A stretch of 61,698 nucleotides of DNA from Azonexus hydrophilus (lineage in GTDB: Bacteria; Pseudomonadota; Gammaproteobacteria; Burkholderiales; Rhodocyclaceae): assembly GCF_905120355.1 (NCBI RefSeq), contig NZ_CAJHOB010000015.1, forward strand, positions 1 to 61,698, read 5' to 3'. A program made the translations under genes and the position numbers. Below are positions 24,499 through 33,636 of the stretch, one piece after another (the first letter of the stretch is position 1; the number at the start of each line of letters is the position of its first letter). The notes under the pieces were generated by a model. It saw only the letters and a program-made list of their open reading frames with translations. It searched no databases and was not told where the DNA came from.

Positions 24499-25434
24499 TC
24501 AACCCGTCGTAAAAACCGGCACGCTGTGGCACCAGCGGGCCTTGTATTCACGGTCGGCCCGACCAAACGAATAACGCAGGGCCTTGCCCAGCGCCCGCGC
24601 TTCCTCCCAGGCGCTCTGCGTATTGACGAACGTCAGCACGCTGCCCGGGCCAAGTGCGTTGCAGGCCGGATCGACGCCGCCATTGATGTATTCCGCGCTC
24701 AACCAACCCGGCGCCTCCACCCGGTAGACAATCTGGATCGCCGCCGGCTGCCCGTCGATGCGGATCAGGTGTCCGACCATGAAGGGGCGCAGCGCGGAAA
24801 ATACGCGTGCGAGATAGTACTTGCCCGGCACAGCAAAGCCCCAACGCTTCTCGAACAGAAGTTCGTAGATTGCGGCAATGTCTTCTGCCGGTACATCCTG
24901 TAGCGGCACGATCTGGCCACCTCCCTCTTCCAGCAGGCGGCGCTCCCGCCGCTGGTTGTAAAGAAATTTCTTGCCATACTCTTCCGGCGCCCGAGCCAGC
25001 ATCAACTGCTCGCGTTGCGGGCGCAGGGTCGCAATCTGATCGGCATGCAGCGCGCCGAGATAGTGGGCCCGATGGCGCAATGCCACTCCCCTGCCCTGCG
25101 GCGCGACGGGCAAGAGAATTTCAGCGTTACCCAGATCGAACACACCCCGCTTGCCGGTTTTTTTCAGCACCTCGCGTGCCAGTGCTAGGTGGCGCCCCCA
25201 CGTGGGAATGGCAGCCTGTAATTCGTCGCCGGCAAACCAGCCGAAATAATCGACCGGAATTTCGGCCAGCGCAGACAAGCGACTGACGACATCCGGATGG
25301 GTGGCGACGCTACCGCCCCAACGTGCCCAGGCAGCGCTGTAATCGGCTGCGGAAATGGCCGTCCACCCCCGCTCGCGCAAGGGGCGCAGACGATTGGTGC
25401 AAAACGCCGGCAGCGAAAAGGCGGACAGTCGCAT
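24499..25434 (-). CDS. Mig-14-like GNAT-fold protein
   Basis: 311 residues. The N-terminal half reads WTAISAADYSAAWARWGGS then THPDVV, a pattern I associate with Salmonella Mig-14, an inner-membrane-associated protein needed for resistance to antimicrobial peptides. The second half is a GNAT-like fold with FEKRWGF, GQPAAIQIVYR and YINGGVDPACNALGPGS. No catalytic role is proven for the family. A GAGGAT ribosome site precedes the ATG. The gene lies between a kinase-like gene and the PIG-L deacetylase, in the same minus-strand operon. Confidence 0.75.
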   Translation of the reverse strand: MRLSAFSLPAFCTNRLRPLRERGWTAISAADYSAAWARWGGSVATHPDVVSRLSALAEIPVDYFGWFAGDELQAAIPTWGRHLALAREVLKKTGKRGVFDLGNAEILLPVAPQGRGVALRHRAHYLGALHADQIATLRPQREQLMLARAPEEYGKKFLYNQRRERRLLEEGGGQIVPLQDVPAEDIAAIYELLFEKRWGFAVPGKYYLARVFSALRPFMVGHLIRIDGQPAAIQIVYRVEAPGWLSAEYINGGVDPACNALGPGSVLTFVNTQSAWEEARALGKALRYSFGRADREYKARWCHSVPVFTTG

Positions 25435-25446
25435 ACGCCCGTATCC

Positions 25447-26031
25447 TCAGTGTGCGCACTGGAACACAATGGCCGTATCCAGCCATTCGCCTTCCGTCGC
25501 CAGCATCTTGCGCACCCCCCGCTGGCGCAGGGTACGCCCCAGGGACCAGGGGTAGAAACGCATGTCGGAGAAATCAATCAGGCCCAATTCGCCATCCGGC
25601 ATGACAATCACGTTGCCGGTGTGCAATGAACGAAAAATCATGCCGTGATCGAACAATTTCGCCACCAGGCGGCTGAGCGCCAGGCGCAAAGCCTGGCGCC
25701 GCTCGGCGGACAGACTCTCCTGCTGCAGTTTACGCAGCGAAATCCCCGGTAACGGCGCGTACAACACGGCATCACGCGCCAGCGAAGGAATGCGCCAAAC
25801 CTGCTCCACCGCAGGCACCGGCACGCCGATCGCGGCCAGTTTACGGGCATTGTCGGCGAAGCGACGGGCGTACGGATAGTACAGTGCCGAACTCAGTAGA
25901 CGCTTGCGCCGGAAGAGCTTGAGGATGCGCCCGTCGGCCAGCTGCAGGACTTTTTCCCCGAAGCCGTCCGCTTCCAGCACCACGGCTCCGGCGCGCAAGG
26001 CCTGGTAATCCACCGCACTCAGCCTGTCCAA
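25447..26031 (-). CDS. Kinase-like protein (LPS kinase/toluene-tolerance type)
   Basis: 194 residues from a TTG at 26031 that is preceded, at six bases, by GGGGAG; no in-frame ATG lies nearby, and the frame open further upstream reaches into msbA and lacks a convincing site. The protein looks like a small protein-kinase-fold enzyme: GRILKLFRRKRLLSS (N-lobe lysine), GVPVPAVEQVWRIP, then a catalytic segment HGMIFRSLHTGNVIV and LIDFSDMRF. In P. aeruginosa a similar kinase (PA4998) precedes msbA. Probably phosphorylates a core sugar. It heads the operon running through mig-14, deacetylase and waaL. Confidence 0.7.
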   Translation of the reverse strand: MDRLSAVDYQALRAGAVVLEADGFGEKVLQLADGRILKLFRRKRLLSSALYYPYARRFADNARKLAAIGVPVPAVEQVWRIPSLARDAVLYAPLPGISLRKLQQESLSAERRQALRLALSRLVAKLFDHGMIFRSLHTGNVIVMPDGELGLIDFSDMRFYPWSLGRTLRQRGVRKMLATEGEWLDTAIVFQCAH

Positions 26032-26156
26032 ACGACTCTCCCCTACAATTTTCGGCAAGAGCGCGAGTTTAGCGCATTCGCCCCCAGCGATCGGCACCGG
26101 AAATGCCCTTTCGGCCGCATGGTAGACTCGCGCATCGCTGAAACACCCTGCTGCAC

Positions 26157-27935
26157 ATGCCAAAAACTCAAACCGCCTCCTCACTGAAAATCTATCTGCG
26201 CCTGCTGGGCTATGTGCGCCCCTACATTGGCTACTTTGCCGTCAGCCTGCTGGGTTACCTGATTTTCGCCTCATCCGAGCCGATGCTCGCGGCGGTATTG
26301 AAGTACTTCGTCGATGGCCTCAACACACCGGGGCAGAATGCCGTGCATTACCTGCCCCTTTTGGGCGAGGTACAGCTAATCTGGGGCGTACCGGTCCTGA
26401 TGGTGATGATCGTGGCCTGGCGCAGCTTGGGATCGTATCTGGGTAATTACTATCTGGCCAAGGTCTCGCTCGGTCTGGTGAACGACCTGCGTCAGGCGCT
26501 GTTCAACAGTCTGCTGCGCTTGCCCAACCGCTATTTCGACGAAAACAACTCCGGCCACCTGATCTCGCGCATCACCTACAACGTCACCATGGTCACCGGT
26601 GCCGCCACCGACGCCATCAAGGTCGTCGTCCGCGAAGGACTGACCATCGTCTTCCTGTTCGGCTATCTTTTGTGGATGAACTGGAAGCTGACCCTGGTCA
26701 TGCTCGCCATCCTGCCCGTCATCGGGGTACTGGTCGGCAGCGCCAGCCGCAAATTCCGCAAGCAGAGCAAGAAGATTCAGGCATCGATGGGCGAGCTCAC
26801 GCACGTCTCCTCGGAAACCATCCAGAACTACCGTGCAGTGCGCAGTTTTGGCGGCGAAAACTACGAAACCCGCCGCTTTCAGTCTGCCAGCGAAGACAAC
26901 ACCCACAAGCAGCTGCGCATGGTACGCACCGGTGCCCTGTTTACACCGGCCCTGCAGATGGTCTCGTTTTCGGCCATGGCGGTCGTGCTGTTCCTGGTGC
27001 TCTATCTGCGAGGAGACGCCACCGCCGGTGACCTGGTCGCCTACATCACGGCCGCGGGCATGCTGCCCAAGCCCATCCGGCAGTTGTCGGAAGTCAGCTC
27101 CACCATTCAGAAAGGGCTGGCCGGGGCGGAAAGCATTTTTGCACAGCTCGACGAAATGCCGGAAAACGATAGCGGCACCTACAGCGCCGAGCACGTGCGC
27201 GGTCACCTGCAGGTTCGGCAACTGAATTTCACCTACCCCGGTGCCGAGCACCCGGTTCTGCAGGACATCGAATTCACCGCGCAACCCGGCCAGATGATCG
27301 CCCTGGTCGGACGCTCCGGCAGCGGCAAATCGACGCTCGCCAACCTCATCCCGCGCTTTTATCCGCACACGACCGGCGACATCCTGCTCGACGGGGTCGA
27401 TGTGCGCGATTACACCCTGAAAAACCTGCGCCAGCATATTGCCCTGGTCAGCCAGCAGATTTCGCTGTTCAACGACAGCATCGCCAACAACATTGCCTAC
27501 GGCGATCTGGCCGGCACCCCGCGCGAAGCGGTGATTGCCGCAGCCAAGGCGGCCTACGCCGATGAATTCATCTGCCGACTACCAGCGGGCTACGACACTT
27601 TGGTCGGTGAAAACGGTGTCCTGCTGTCCGGTGGTCAGCGCCAGCGCCTGGCAATTGCCCGTGCCATCCTGAAAAACGCCCCTCTGCTCATCCTCGACGA
27701 AGCCACCTCGGCCCTCGACACCGAATCCGAACGCCATATCCAGGCCGCTCTGGAAACAGCTACCGCGCACCGCACCACACTGGTCATAGCACACCGCCTA
27801 TCGACGATCGAAAAAGCCGACCTGATTCTGGTCATGGACGGCGGTCGCATCATCGAACGCGGCAGGCACAGCGATCTGCTGGCACAAAACGGGGCTTACG
27901 CCCACTTGCATTCCCTGCAATTCGCCGAGGCGTGA
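26157..27935 (+). CDS. msbA: Lipid A-core flippase MsbA
   Basis: 592 residues, the expected MsbA length. Six membrane segments (about 15-320) precede a nucleotide-binding domain with Walker A VGRSGSGKST (about 383-392), signature LLSGGQRQRLAIARA and Walker B LLILDEATSALD. MsbA homodimers flip lipid A-core across the inner membrane using ATP. The position beside core-assembly genes and opposite the kinase gene supports this over a general exporter. A weak TAGACT -10 lies in the divergent gap. Confidence 0.9.
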   Translation: MPKTQTASSLKIYLRLLGYVRPYIGYFAVSLLGYLIFASSEPMLAAVLKYFVDGLNTPGQNAVHYLPLLGEVQLIWGVPVLMVMIVAWRSLGSYLGNYYLAKVSLGLVNDLRQALFNSLLRLPNRYFDENNSGHLISRITYNVTMVTGAATDAIKVVVREGLTIVFLFGYLLWMNWKLTLVMLAILPVIGVLVGSASRKFRKQSKKIQASMGELTHVSSETIQNYRAVRSFGGENYETRRFQSASEDNTHKQLRMVRTGALFTPALQMVSFSAMAVVLFLVLYLRGDATAGDLVAYITAAGMLPKPIRQLSEVSSTIQKGLAGAESIFAQLDEMPENDSGTYSAEHVRGHLQVRQLNFTYPGAEHPVLQDIEFTAQPGQMIALVGRSGSGKSTLANLIPRFYPHTTGDILLDGVDVRDYTLKNLRQHIALVSQQISLFNDSIANNIAYGDLAGTPREAVIAAAKAAYADEFICRLPAGYDTLVGENGVLLSGGQRQRLAIARAILKNAPLLILDEATSALDTESERHIQAALETATAHRTTLVIAHRLSTIEKADLILVMDGGRIIERGRHSDLLAQNGAYAHLHSLQFAEA

Positions 27936-28014
27936 CCCCGCCGCGCAAAACCTCCATGCCCGATGCGCCACGGGCGAGCGCCGGCGCAAACCCATGGACA
28001 TAAGAACTCAATCA

Positions 28015-28041
28015 TGATGCAATGCACACCGCATTGCATCA
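28015..28041. repeat. Perfect inverted repeat upstream of response regulator
   Basis: TGATGCAATGC (28015-28025), loop ACACC, GCATTGCATCA (28031-28041): eleven-base arms with no mismatch, centred about 45 bp before the response-regulator ATG. No T-run follows, so it is not a terminator of msbA. It may be an operator or an RNA hairpin in the leader. Confidence 0.6.
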
Positions 28042-28070
28042 ATCGCTTCAATTCTGCAAACGGATCAGCC

Positions 28071-28673
28071 ATGGGCATTCTCGATCAATTAAAAAACCTG
28101 TTCGGCAGCGCACCCAGTGTCTCGCAGCCTCCACCCACACCAGAAGTCGCTGCCACCGCCCCCACCCCGCCACAGGAACGCCGTCAGGCGCCACGCATCG
28201 ATGCCTGCATGGGCACCCGCGCCATCATCATCGATGACTCCAAGACGGTGTGCACCGTACTGCGTAAATTCCTGCGCTCGGCGGGCTACGAAACCATCGA
28301 ATGTCTGGATGCGGAAAAAGGCCTCACCGCCCTGCAACAACACGGTGCCGACGTCGTTTTCCTCGACATCGTCCTGCCCGGCATGAATGGCTTTGCCGCC
28401 TTGCGCGCCATTCGCCGCGACGTAAATACCCGCGACATCCCGGTCATCATGATGAGCGGCAATGAGCAGGCAATGGAACAGTTTTTCGGCACCCGCATCG
28501 CGGCTGACGATTTCATGAAAAAACCATTTTCCCGCCAGGAAGTTTTCTTCCGCATGACACGCCTGCTCGATCCCAGTGGTGTCCCACGCCGGGCGGCGCA
28601 CCCTCTCGCGCATTCTGCAGCGGAAGGCTCTGCCGCAAACAACGCCCCCACCCAGTTCCTGCGCGCGTCCTAA
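28071..28673 (+). CDS. Single-domain response regulator with Pro-rich N-terminus
   Basis: 200 residues. A 45-residue N-terminal extension (MGILDQLKNLFGS, then a Pro/Ala-rich linker) precedes a receiver domain with acidic pair D55/D56, phosphoacceptor D99 (VFLDIVLPGMNG), conserved switch Ser in MMSG and K151. There is no output domain; the tail is disordered. Such proteins act by protein contact, as in chemotaxis or twitching systems. The ATG at 28071 is chosen because the leader upstream contains the hairpin at 28015-28041; an ATG at 28014 is less likely. Its end overlaps convergent algR by four bases. No cognate kinase is adjacent. Confidence 0.8.
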   Translation: MGILDQLKNLFGSAPSVSQPPPTPEVAATAPTPPQERRQAPRIDACMGTRAIIIDDSKTVCTVLRKFLRSAGYETIECLDAEKGLTALQQHGADVVFLDIVLPGMNGFAALRAIRRDVNTRDIPVIMMSGNEQAMEQFFGTRIAADDFMKKPFSRQEVFFRMTRLLDPSGVPRRAAHPLAHSAAEGSAANNAPTQFLRAS

Positions 28674-29452
28674 GCGTTTCCTGCCGCGCCGGCCGCCTTG
28701 GCCGCAGCCCACTGCCGACGGCTGATCGGCAGTTTTTCCGGCAGGCCACGCAGCAAGGCCCAGCCATACGCTTCGACATCGTCGCCGCTGGCTTTCTCAA
28801 ATCCAGCCAGCGCCTCGCGCGCCACCAGCACAGCCCGATGCAGGCGCAGGAAGCGGTCGGGGAATTCCTGCTCCAGTTGTGCCAGGCTGTCATCGAGCAG
28901 ATATTCCCGCTCCAGCGTTCGCGCCATGACATATTTCAGGTCCGCACGCAGATACAGCACTTCACTGACCGGCACCAACAGCAGCCGCCCCCGCTCATGG
29001 CAAGACAAGTGGCTACGCCCGCCGCCGCGCAGGCTCTGACCCAGCGCCGCCAGCTGTTCACCATCGACGCCGGGCCCTGGCAGTTTCTGCAGGGCAACCA
29101 GCAAACGTTGCAGCCGCACCGGCTTCATCAGGTAATCGAGGGCATTCAATTCAAACGCCTGGACCGCAAAATTATCGTAGGCCGTCGTAAAAATGACTGC
29201 CGGTGGCCGGGGCAGACGGGTCAGATGTAACGCCAGTTCGATACCGTCCATGCCGGGCATGCGGATGTCGCACAACACCACATCCACCGCCAGCTCGCGC
29301 AAGCTGTCCAGTGCCGCCTGGCCGCTGGCCGCCTCGCCCACCACGACATGCGGGTACAGCGGCGCCAGATCACCGAGCAGGGTGCGCAGACGCTCACGGG
29401 CAAGCGCCTCGTCATCGACAATAAAAATTTTCACGGGCTGATCTAGCGGCAT
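28670..29452 (-). CDS. algR: LytTR response regulator AlgR-like
   Basis: 260 residues: a receiver domain (1-125; phosphoacceptor D62 in LCDIRMPGMDG) and a LytTR DNA-binding domain (about 150-250, with EVLYLRADLKYVMAR and FLRLHRAVLV). AlgR controls alginate, type IV pili and other surface traits in Pseudomonas. The sensor gene lies directly upstream and overlaps it by ten bases, and argH is divergent from that sensor, the same order as fimS-algR/argH in Pseudomonas. The targets in this organism are unknown. Confidence 0.85.
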   Translation of the reverse strand: MPLDQPVKIFIVDDEALARERLRTLLGDLAPLYPHVVVGEAASGQAALDSLRELAVDVVLCDIRMPGMDGIELALHLTRLPRPPAVIFTTAYDNFAVQAFELNALDYLMKPVRLQRLLVALQKLPGPGVDGEQLAALGQSLRGGGRSHLSCHERGRLLLVPVSEVLYLRADLKYVMARTLEREYLLDDSLAQLEQEFPDRFLRLHRAVLVAREALAGFEKASGDDVEAYGWALLRGLPEKLPISRRQWAAAKAAGAAGNA

Positions 29453-30447
29453 GGCAAAACAATGTGCGTGCGATAGTGCTGCGCATCCTCCTGGCTTTCC
29501 AGGCGCGCCTCCAGATCGTAATACAAGGCCAGGCGCTCACGGATGTTGCTCAACGCAATTTGATGCCCAGTGGTTACTTCAGCACGACCAGCGGTCGGAT
29601 TGCTGATTTCAATATGCAGCTCGGCGCCGCGCCGCTCAATCGTGATGGCGACCACACCTCCTTCCGGCAATGGTTCGATACCATGACGCACGGCATTTTC
29701 CAGCAAAGGCTGCAGCATCAGGGGAGGAATGGGCATCTGCAACGGCACCGCAGCAATCTGCCAGGTCACCTGCAACCGCTCCCCGAGGCGCAATCTCTCC
29801 AGCGCCAGATACTGGCGGGCCAGCTCGATTTCATCCGCCAGACAGATCTGCTCCGACGGATCGCGCATGGCTGCACGAAACAAATCGGCCAAAGATTCCA
29901 GGGCAGTTTCTGCTTCCCGCGGCCGGGAACGAATCAGCGACAGCACCGCATTGAGTGAATTGAACAGGAAGTGCGGCCGGATGCGGGCATTCAGCGCCGC
30001 CAGACGCGCCTCGCCCTGAGCCGGCGTCAAGGCACGCGCACGCAGTGAAAAATAATGCAGCACCAGAGCGGTAACCCCGAGCGCCAGCAGAAGCGCCGCT
30101 CCCCCGGTTCCTGCCTCGACCATCATCCCCAGCCCCCGTCCGTACGCCAGCAACACCACCGCCAGGCCGCCCACCAGCAACAGCACCAGCGCTTGTCCCT
30201 GACGCAAAGGCAGCCGCCACAGCAGATCGCGGATACCGGCCAGAGCGCCCAGCGCCAGCAAAAGCAGGGGTTCGACGAACGATGCGGCCGCCACAAAGCC
30301 CAGACTCCAGCTCGCCAGATCGCGCGCCTCCAGCAGCACCGCCAGCGCCACCAGCAGGTTCACGCCGAGCAAAACACGCAGGATGACACCAAAATTACGC
30401 CAGTCTGGCAGCGGATGGGTTGCGGGAAAGTGCCGTATACTTGCCAT
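29443..30447 (-). CDS. algZ: Sensor histidine kinase AlgZ/FimS-like
   Basis: 334 residues of the LytS/His_kinase family. Four or five membrane segments (about 20-135) without a large periplasmic domain, then the histidine motif RPHFLFNSLN (H159) and an ATPase domain with LQPLLENAVRHGI. The family includes AlgZ/FimS, whose partner is AlgR. The ATG at 30447 gives MASIRHF; upstream in-frame codons overlap argH and are unlikely. Divergent from argH across a 60-bp gap containing a hairpin. Confidence 0.85.
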   Translation of the reverse strand: MASIRHFPATHPLPDWRNFGVILRVLLGVNLLVALAVLLEARDLASWSLGFVAAASFVEPLLLLALGALAGIRDLLWRLPLRQGQALVLLLVGGLAVVLLAYGRGLGMMVEAGTGGAALLLALGVTALVLHYFSLRARALTPAQGEARLAALNARIRPHFLFNSLNAVLSLIRSRPREAETALESLADLFRAAMRDPSEQICLADEIELARQYLALERLRLGERLQVTWQIAAVPLQMPIPPLMLQPLLENAVRHGIEPLPEGGVVAITIERRGAELHIEISNPTAGRAEVTTGHQIALSNIRERLALYYDLEARLESQEDAQHYRTHIVLPCR

Positions 30448-30454
30448 TTTCGTG

Positions 30455-30475
30455 GTGGCTTCAGGCTGAAGCCAC
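30455..30475. repeat. Inverted repeat between algZ and argH
   Basis: GTGGCTTC (30455-30462), AGGCT, GAAGCCAC (30468-30475), a perfect 8-bp dyad located eight bases before the algZ start and 33 before argH. It could be an operator for either gene or a leader hairpin. Confidence 0.5.
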
Positions 30476-30507
30476 TCCTCCTTCGCAGCACATTGTAGAC
30501 CCAAGTC

Positions 30508-31896
30508 ATGACATCCAACGCCAACCAATACACCTGGGCCGGCCGCTTTTCCGAGCCGGTGTCCGATCTCGTCAAACGCTACACGGCCTCCGTCGACTTC
30601 GATCAACGCATGTGGCGCCAGGATATCCGTGGCTCACTGGCGCACGCCCGCATGCTGGCCCGCCAGAACATCATCAGTGCCCAGGATCTGGCCGACATCG
30701 AACGGGGCATGGCCCAGGTCACCGAGGAAATCGAAGGCGGCAAGCTGGACTGGTCGATTGATCTGGAAGATGTCCATCTCAATATCGAAAAACGCCTCAC
30801 CGCCCTCATCGGCGATGCCGGCAAACGCCTGCACACCGGCCGCTCGCGCAACGACCAGGTCGCCACCGACATTCGCCTCTATCTGCGCGACGCCATCGAC
30901 GACATTCAGGTGCTGCTCAAGCAGTTCCGCACCGCCCTGGTCGATCTGGCCGAGAAGGAGGCCGCCACACCGCTGCCCGGTTTCACCCATCTGCAGGTCG
31001 CCCAGCCCGTCACCTTCGGCCACCACATGCTGGCCTATTTCGAAATGTTCGGCCGCGACAGCGAACGCTTCGCCGACTGCCGCAAGCGCGTCAACCGCCT
31101 GCCGCTCGGCGCCGCCGCGCTGGCTGGCACGACTTATCCAATCGACCGCGAATTCGTCGCCGAACAGCTCGGCTTCGAAGGCGTCTGCGAAAACTCGCTC
31201 GACGCCGTTTCGGATCGCGACTTCGCCATCGAATTCACCTCCGCCTGCGCGCTCTTGATGATGCACATCAGCCGCCTGTCGGAAGAGCTCGTGATGTGGA
31301 TGAGCCCGCGCGTAGGTTTCATCCAGATTGCCGACCGCTTCTGCACCGGCTCGTCGATCATGCCGCAAAAGAAGAACCCGGACGTGCCGGAGCTGGCACG
31401 CGGCAAGACCGGCCGCGTCTACGGCCAGCTGATGAGCCTGCTGACGCTGATGAAGTCGCAGCCGCTGGCCTACAACAAGGACAACCAGGAAGACAAGGAA
31501 CCGCTGTTCGACGCCGTCGACACCGTCACCGACACCCTGCGCATCTTTGCCGACATGGCCGGCGGCATCACGGTGCGCGCCGACAACATGCAGGCGGCGC
31601 TGACCCAGGGCTTCGCCACCGCCACCGACCTCGCCGACTATCTGGTCAAGAAGGGCCTGCCCTTCCGCGACGCGCACGAAGCCGTCGGTCTGGCGGTCAA
31701 GGCCGCCGAAGCCAAGGGCGTCGACCTGCCCCAACTCACTCTCGACGAATTGCGCGCTTTCTGCCCGCAAGTAGAGGCGGATGTATTTGCCGTACTCACC
31801 GTCGAGGGCTCGCTCGCCGCCCGCAACCATATCGGCGGCACCGCACCGCAGCAGGTCAGGGCCGCCATCGCCCGCGCCCGGAAACAACTCGCCTGA
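30508..31896 (+). CDS. argH: Argininosuccinate lyase
   Basis: 462 residues, the normal length. It cleaves argininosuccinate to arginine and fumarate, the last step of arginine synthesis. Family marks: AGRFSEP at the start, [12 protein letters not shown] near 110, LPGFTHLQ with the catalytic-type histidine, and the fumarase/ASL signature [12 protein letters not shown] near 283. Arginine is a building block of cyanophycin, but the cyanophycin genes are 20 kb away and no shared regulation is visible. Confidence 0.97.
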   Translation: MTSNANQYTWAGRFSEPVSDLVKRYTASVDFDQRMWRQDIRGSLAHARMLARQNIISAQDLADIERGMAQVTEEIEGGKLDWSIDLEDVHLNIEKRLTALIGDAGKRLHTGRSRNDQVATDIRLYLRDAIDDIQVLLKQFRTALVDLAEKEAATPLPGFTHLQVAQPVTFGHHMLAYFEMFGRDSERFADCRKRVNRLPLGAAALAGTTYPIDREFVAEQLGFEGVCENSLDAVSDRDFAIEFTSACALLMMHISRLSEELVMWMSPRVGFIQIADRFCTGSSIMPQKKNPDVPELARGKTGRVYGQLMSLLTLMKSQPLAYNKDNQEDKEPLFDAVDTVTDTLRIFADMAGGITVRADNMQAALTQGFATATDLADYLVKKGLPFRDAHEAVGLAVKAAEAKGVDLPQLTLDELRAFCPQVEADVFAVLTVEGSLAARNHIGGTAPQQVRAAIARARKQLA

Positions 31897-31921
31897 GTCG
31901 CATGCATTTCGGATTTGTGCG

Positions 31922-31950
31922 TTGCAACAAATACATTAGCGGACTATGAT
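31922..31950 (+). promoter_or_regulatory. Sigma-70 promoter of the OsmC-like gene
   Basis: TTGCAA (31922-31927), 17-bp spacer, TATGAT (31945-31950), 54 bp upstream of the OsmC-like ATG. Confidence 0.6.
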
Positions 31951-32003
31951 GCACGGCGGGTGACCCCAAGTCCCCGCCTGCACCTTCAACAACCGAGAAA
32001 AAC

Positions 32004-32381
32004 ATGTTCAAGACCGTTGTCGACAACAGCCCGCTGATCAAGGTCAGCACCGGAAAATTTGCCGCCACCTACGCCCTGGACGGCAGCCAGATGAACCCGC
32101 TGGAAGCGTTCTACGCCACACTGGCTGGCTGCGCCGGCGTCTTCGCGAAAAAAGCCTGCAAGCAACTGGGCATCTCCGCCGAAGGCATCACAATTGACTG
32201 CAAACCCTTCGCCGGCCCTGGCGGGCCGCTCACCTTGTCGCGTTTTCGCACGGAAGTCAGCTTTCCGGCGCACTTCAATGCCGAACAGAAGGCCGCCGTC
32301 ATCGACAGCATTGCCCACTGTGCAGTCAAGGAAATCGTCAACGACGGACCAAACATCGAGTTCAGCATCGTCGAGGTTTGA
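32004..32381 (+). CDS. OsmC-family protein
   Basis: 125 residues of the OsmC/Ohr fold. The paired cysteines expected for thiol peroxidases are present: C43 in LAGCAGV and C106 in IAHCAVKE. OsmC proteins reduce organic hydroperoxides with thiol or lipoyl donors; this short form is closer to the YhfA-like branch, whose substrate is unclear. It is transcribed alone, from the promoter at 31922, and ends before a bidirectional terminator. Confidence 0.85.
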   Translation: MFKTVVDNSPLIKVSTGKFAATYALDGSQMNPLEAFYATLAGCAGVFAKKACKQLGISAEGITIDCKPFAGPGGPLTLSRFRTEVSFPAHFNAEQKAAVIDSIAHCAVKEIVNDGPNIEFSIVEV

Positions 32382-32438
32382 ACCGACCGCCCGGCCGGGA
32401 AGCTGCGCCGGGAAACAGCCGGCGGTAGCTGCCGCAAC

Positions 32439-32474
32439 AAAAAACCCGCCTGTCACCGACTGGCGGGTTTTTTT
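32439..32474. terminator. Bidirectional intrinsic terminator
   Basis: ACCCGCC (32444-32450) pairs with GGCGGGT (32462-32468), flanked by an A-run on the left and seven T on the right, so it can stop both the OsmC-like gene (plus) and grxD (minus). Confidence 0.85.
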
Positions 32475-32489
32475 CAGATCAGTGCCTGC

Positions 32490-32807
32490 TCAGCCCAAAT
32501 CCTTCAACAGTTCCTGCAGTTCTCCGCTCTGGTACATCTCGCGCATGATGTCGCAGCCGCCGATGAATTCGCCCTTGACGTAGAGTTGCGGAATGGTCGG
32601 CCAATTGGCGTATTCCTTGATGCCCTGGCGGACAGCCTCATCGGCCAGCACATTGACCGTGACGAACTTTTCCACACCGCAGGCCTTCAGTATCTGCACC
32701 GCTGTCCCGGAGAAACCGCACTGCGGAAAACGGGCATCGCCCTTCATGTAAAGCACCACCGGATTGCTGGTGACGGTAGCGTGAATCTGCTGCTGAATGT
32801 CGGACAT
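32490..32807 (-). CDS. grxD: Monothiol glutaredoxin GrxD
   Basis: 105 residues with the monothiol active site CGFS (C30-S33), the [16 protein letters not shown] glutathione-binding segment, and typical Grx4 length. Monothiol glutaredoxins bind [2Fe-2S] clusters with glutathione and BolA proteins and carry iron-sulfur clusters. The ATG at 32807 is preceded by CAGGAG. It follows prfA and prmC in the same minus-strand operon, 13 bases after prmC. Confidence 0.92.
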   Translation of the reverse strand: MSDIQQQIHATVTSNPVVLYMKGDARFPQCGFSGTAVQILKACGVEKFVTVNVLADEAVRQGIKEYANWPTIPQLYVKGEFIGGCDIMREMYQSGELQELLKDLG

Positions 32808-32820
32808 GCGTGCTCCTGGA

Positions 32821-33636
32821 TTAAAGTTGGCCGCCGGACACACGGTCGGTGCCGGCCAGGTCAGGTTGGGTAAAGACGTCTTTGAAACCCGCCGCCTGCA
32901 GTAAGTTCCGGCTGGCCTCACCCTGATCGTAGCCATGCTCGAATAACAGCCAGCCACCCGGTTCCAGATGGGCCGCTGCACCGGCCACGATCTGGCGGAT
33001 ACACGCCAGTCCATCCGCCGCATCAGTCAGTGCCATGTGCGGTTCAAAGCGCAGCCCGTCGCCTTGCAGGTGGGGATCGTGAGCCGCAATGTAAGGCGGG
33101 TTCGACACAATGAGAGCAAAGCGCTGACCGGCAAGCGGTGCGTACCAGTCCCCCTGGTAAAACGTCACCGCAGCCCCCAGGCGCCCCGCGTTGTTACGGG
33201 CGACAGCAAGCGCAGCGGGCGACAGATCGACCGCGCTGACGATACTCGCCGGGATTTCCAGCGCCAGCGAAATGGCGACAATGCCGGACCCCGTTCCCAG
33301 ATCCACCAGCCGCGCCCCGGCCGGCTGCCATGCCAGTCGCGCCAGCGCCAGTTCAACCAGCAGCTCGGTTTCCGGGCGCGGCACCAGCACTGCCGGCGAG
33401 ACCTGAAACAGGCGCCCACGGAATTCCGCCTCACCGAGCAGATAGGCCACCGGCTCGCCCATGGCGCGCCGCGCCACCCAATCCATGAATTGCGCCAGCG
33501 CCGGCGCCGGCAGCCCGGTTTCTGGCCGGGTGAGCAAGTCGACATGTGTGCAGCCGCTGGCCTGCTGCAGGAGCAGTCGGGCGTCCAGCCGATCAACCCG
33601 GCCCCGCGCCCAGGCGAGCGCCTCGCCCAGGCTCAT
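32821..33636 (-). CDS. prmC: Release factor glutamine methyltransferase
   Basis: 271 residues. It methylates the GGQ glutamine of release factors RF1 and RF2 using SAM. The SAM motif [11 protein letters not shown] (near 112) and the catalytic NPPY (179-182) are intact; the N-terminal helical domain (1-85) is present. The start overlaps the prfA stop by four bases, so the modifying enzyme is made together with its RF1 target. Confidence 0.95.
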   Translation of the reverse strand: MSLGEALAWARGRVDRLDARLLLQQASGCTHVDLLTRPETGLPAPALAQFMDWVARRAMGEPVAYLLGEAEFRGRLFQVSPAVLVPRPETELLVELALARLAWQPAGARLVDLGTGSGIVAISLALEIPASIVSAVDLSPAALAVARNNAGRLGAAVTFYQGDWYAPLAGQRFALIVSNPPYIAAHDPHLQGDGLRFEPHMALTDAADGLACIRQIVAGAAAHLEPGGWLLFEHGYDQGEASRNLLQAAGFKDVFTQPDLAGTDRVSGGQL

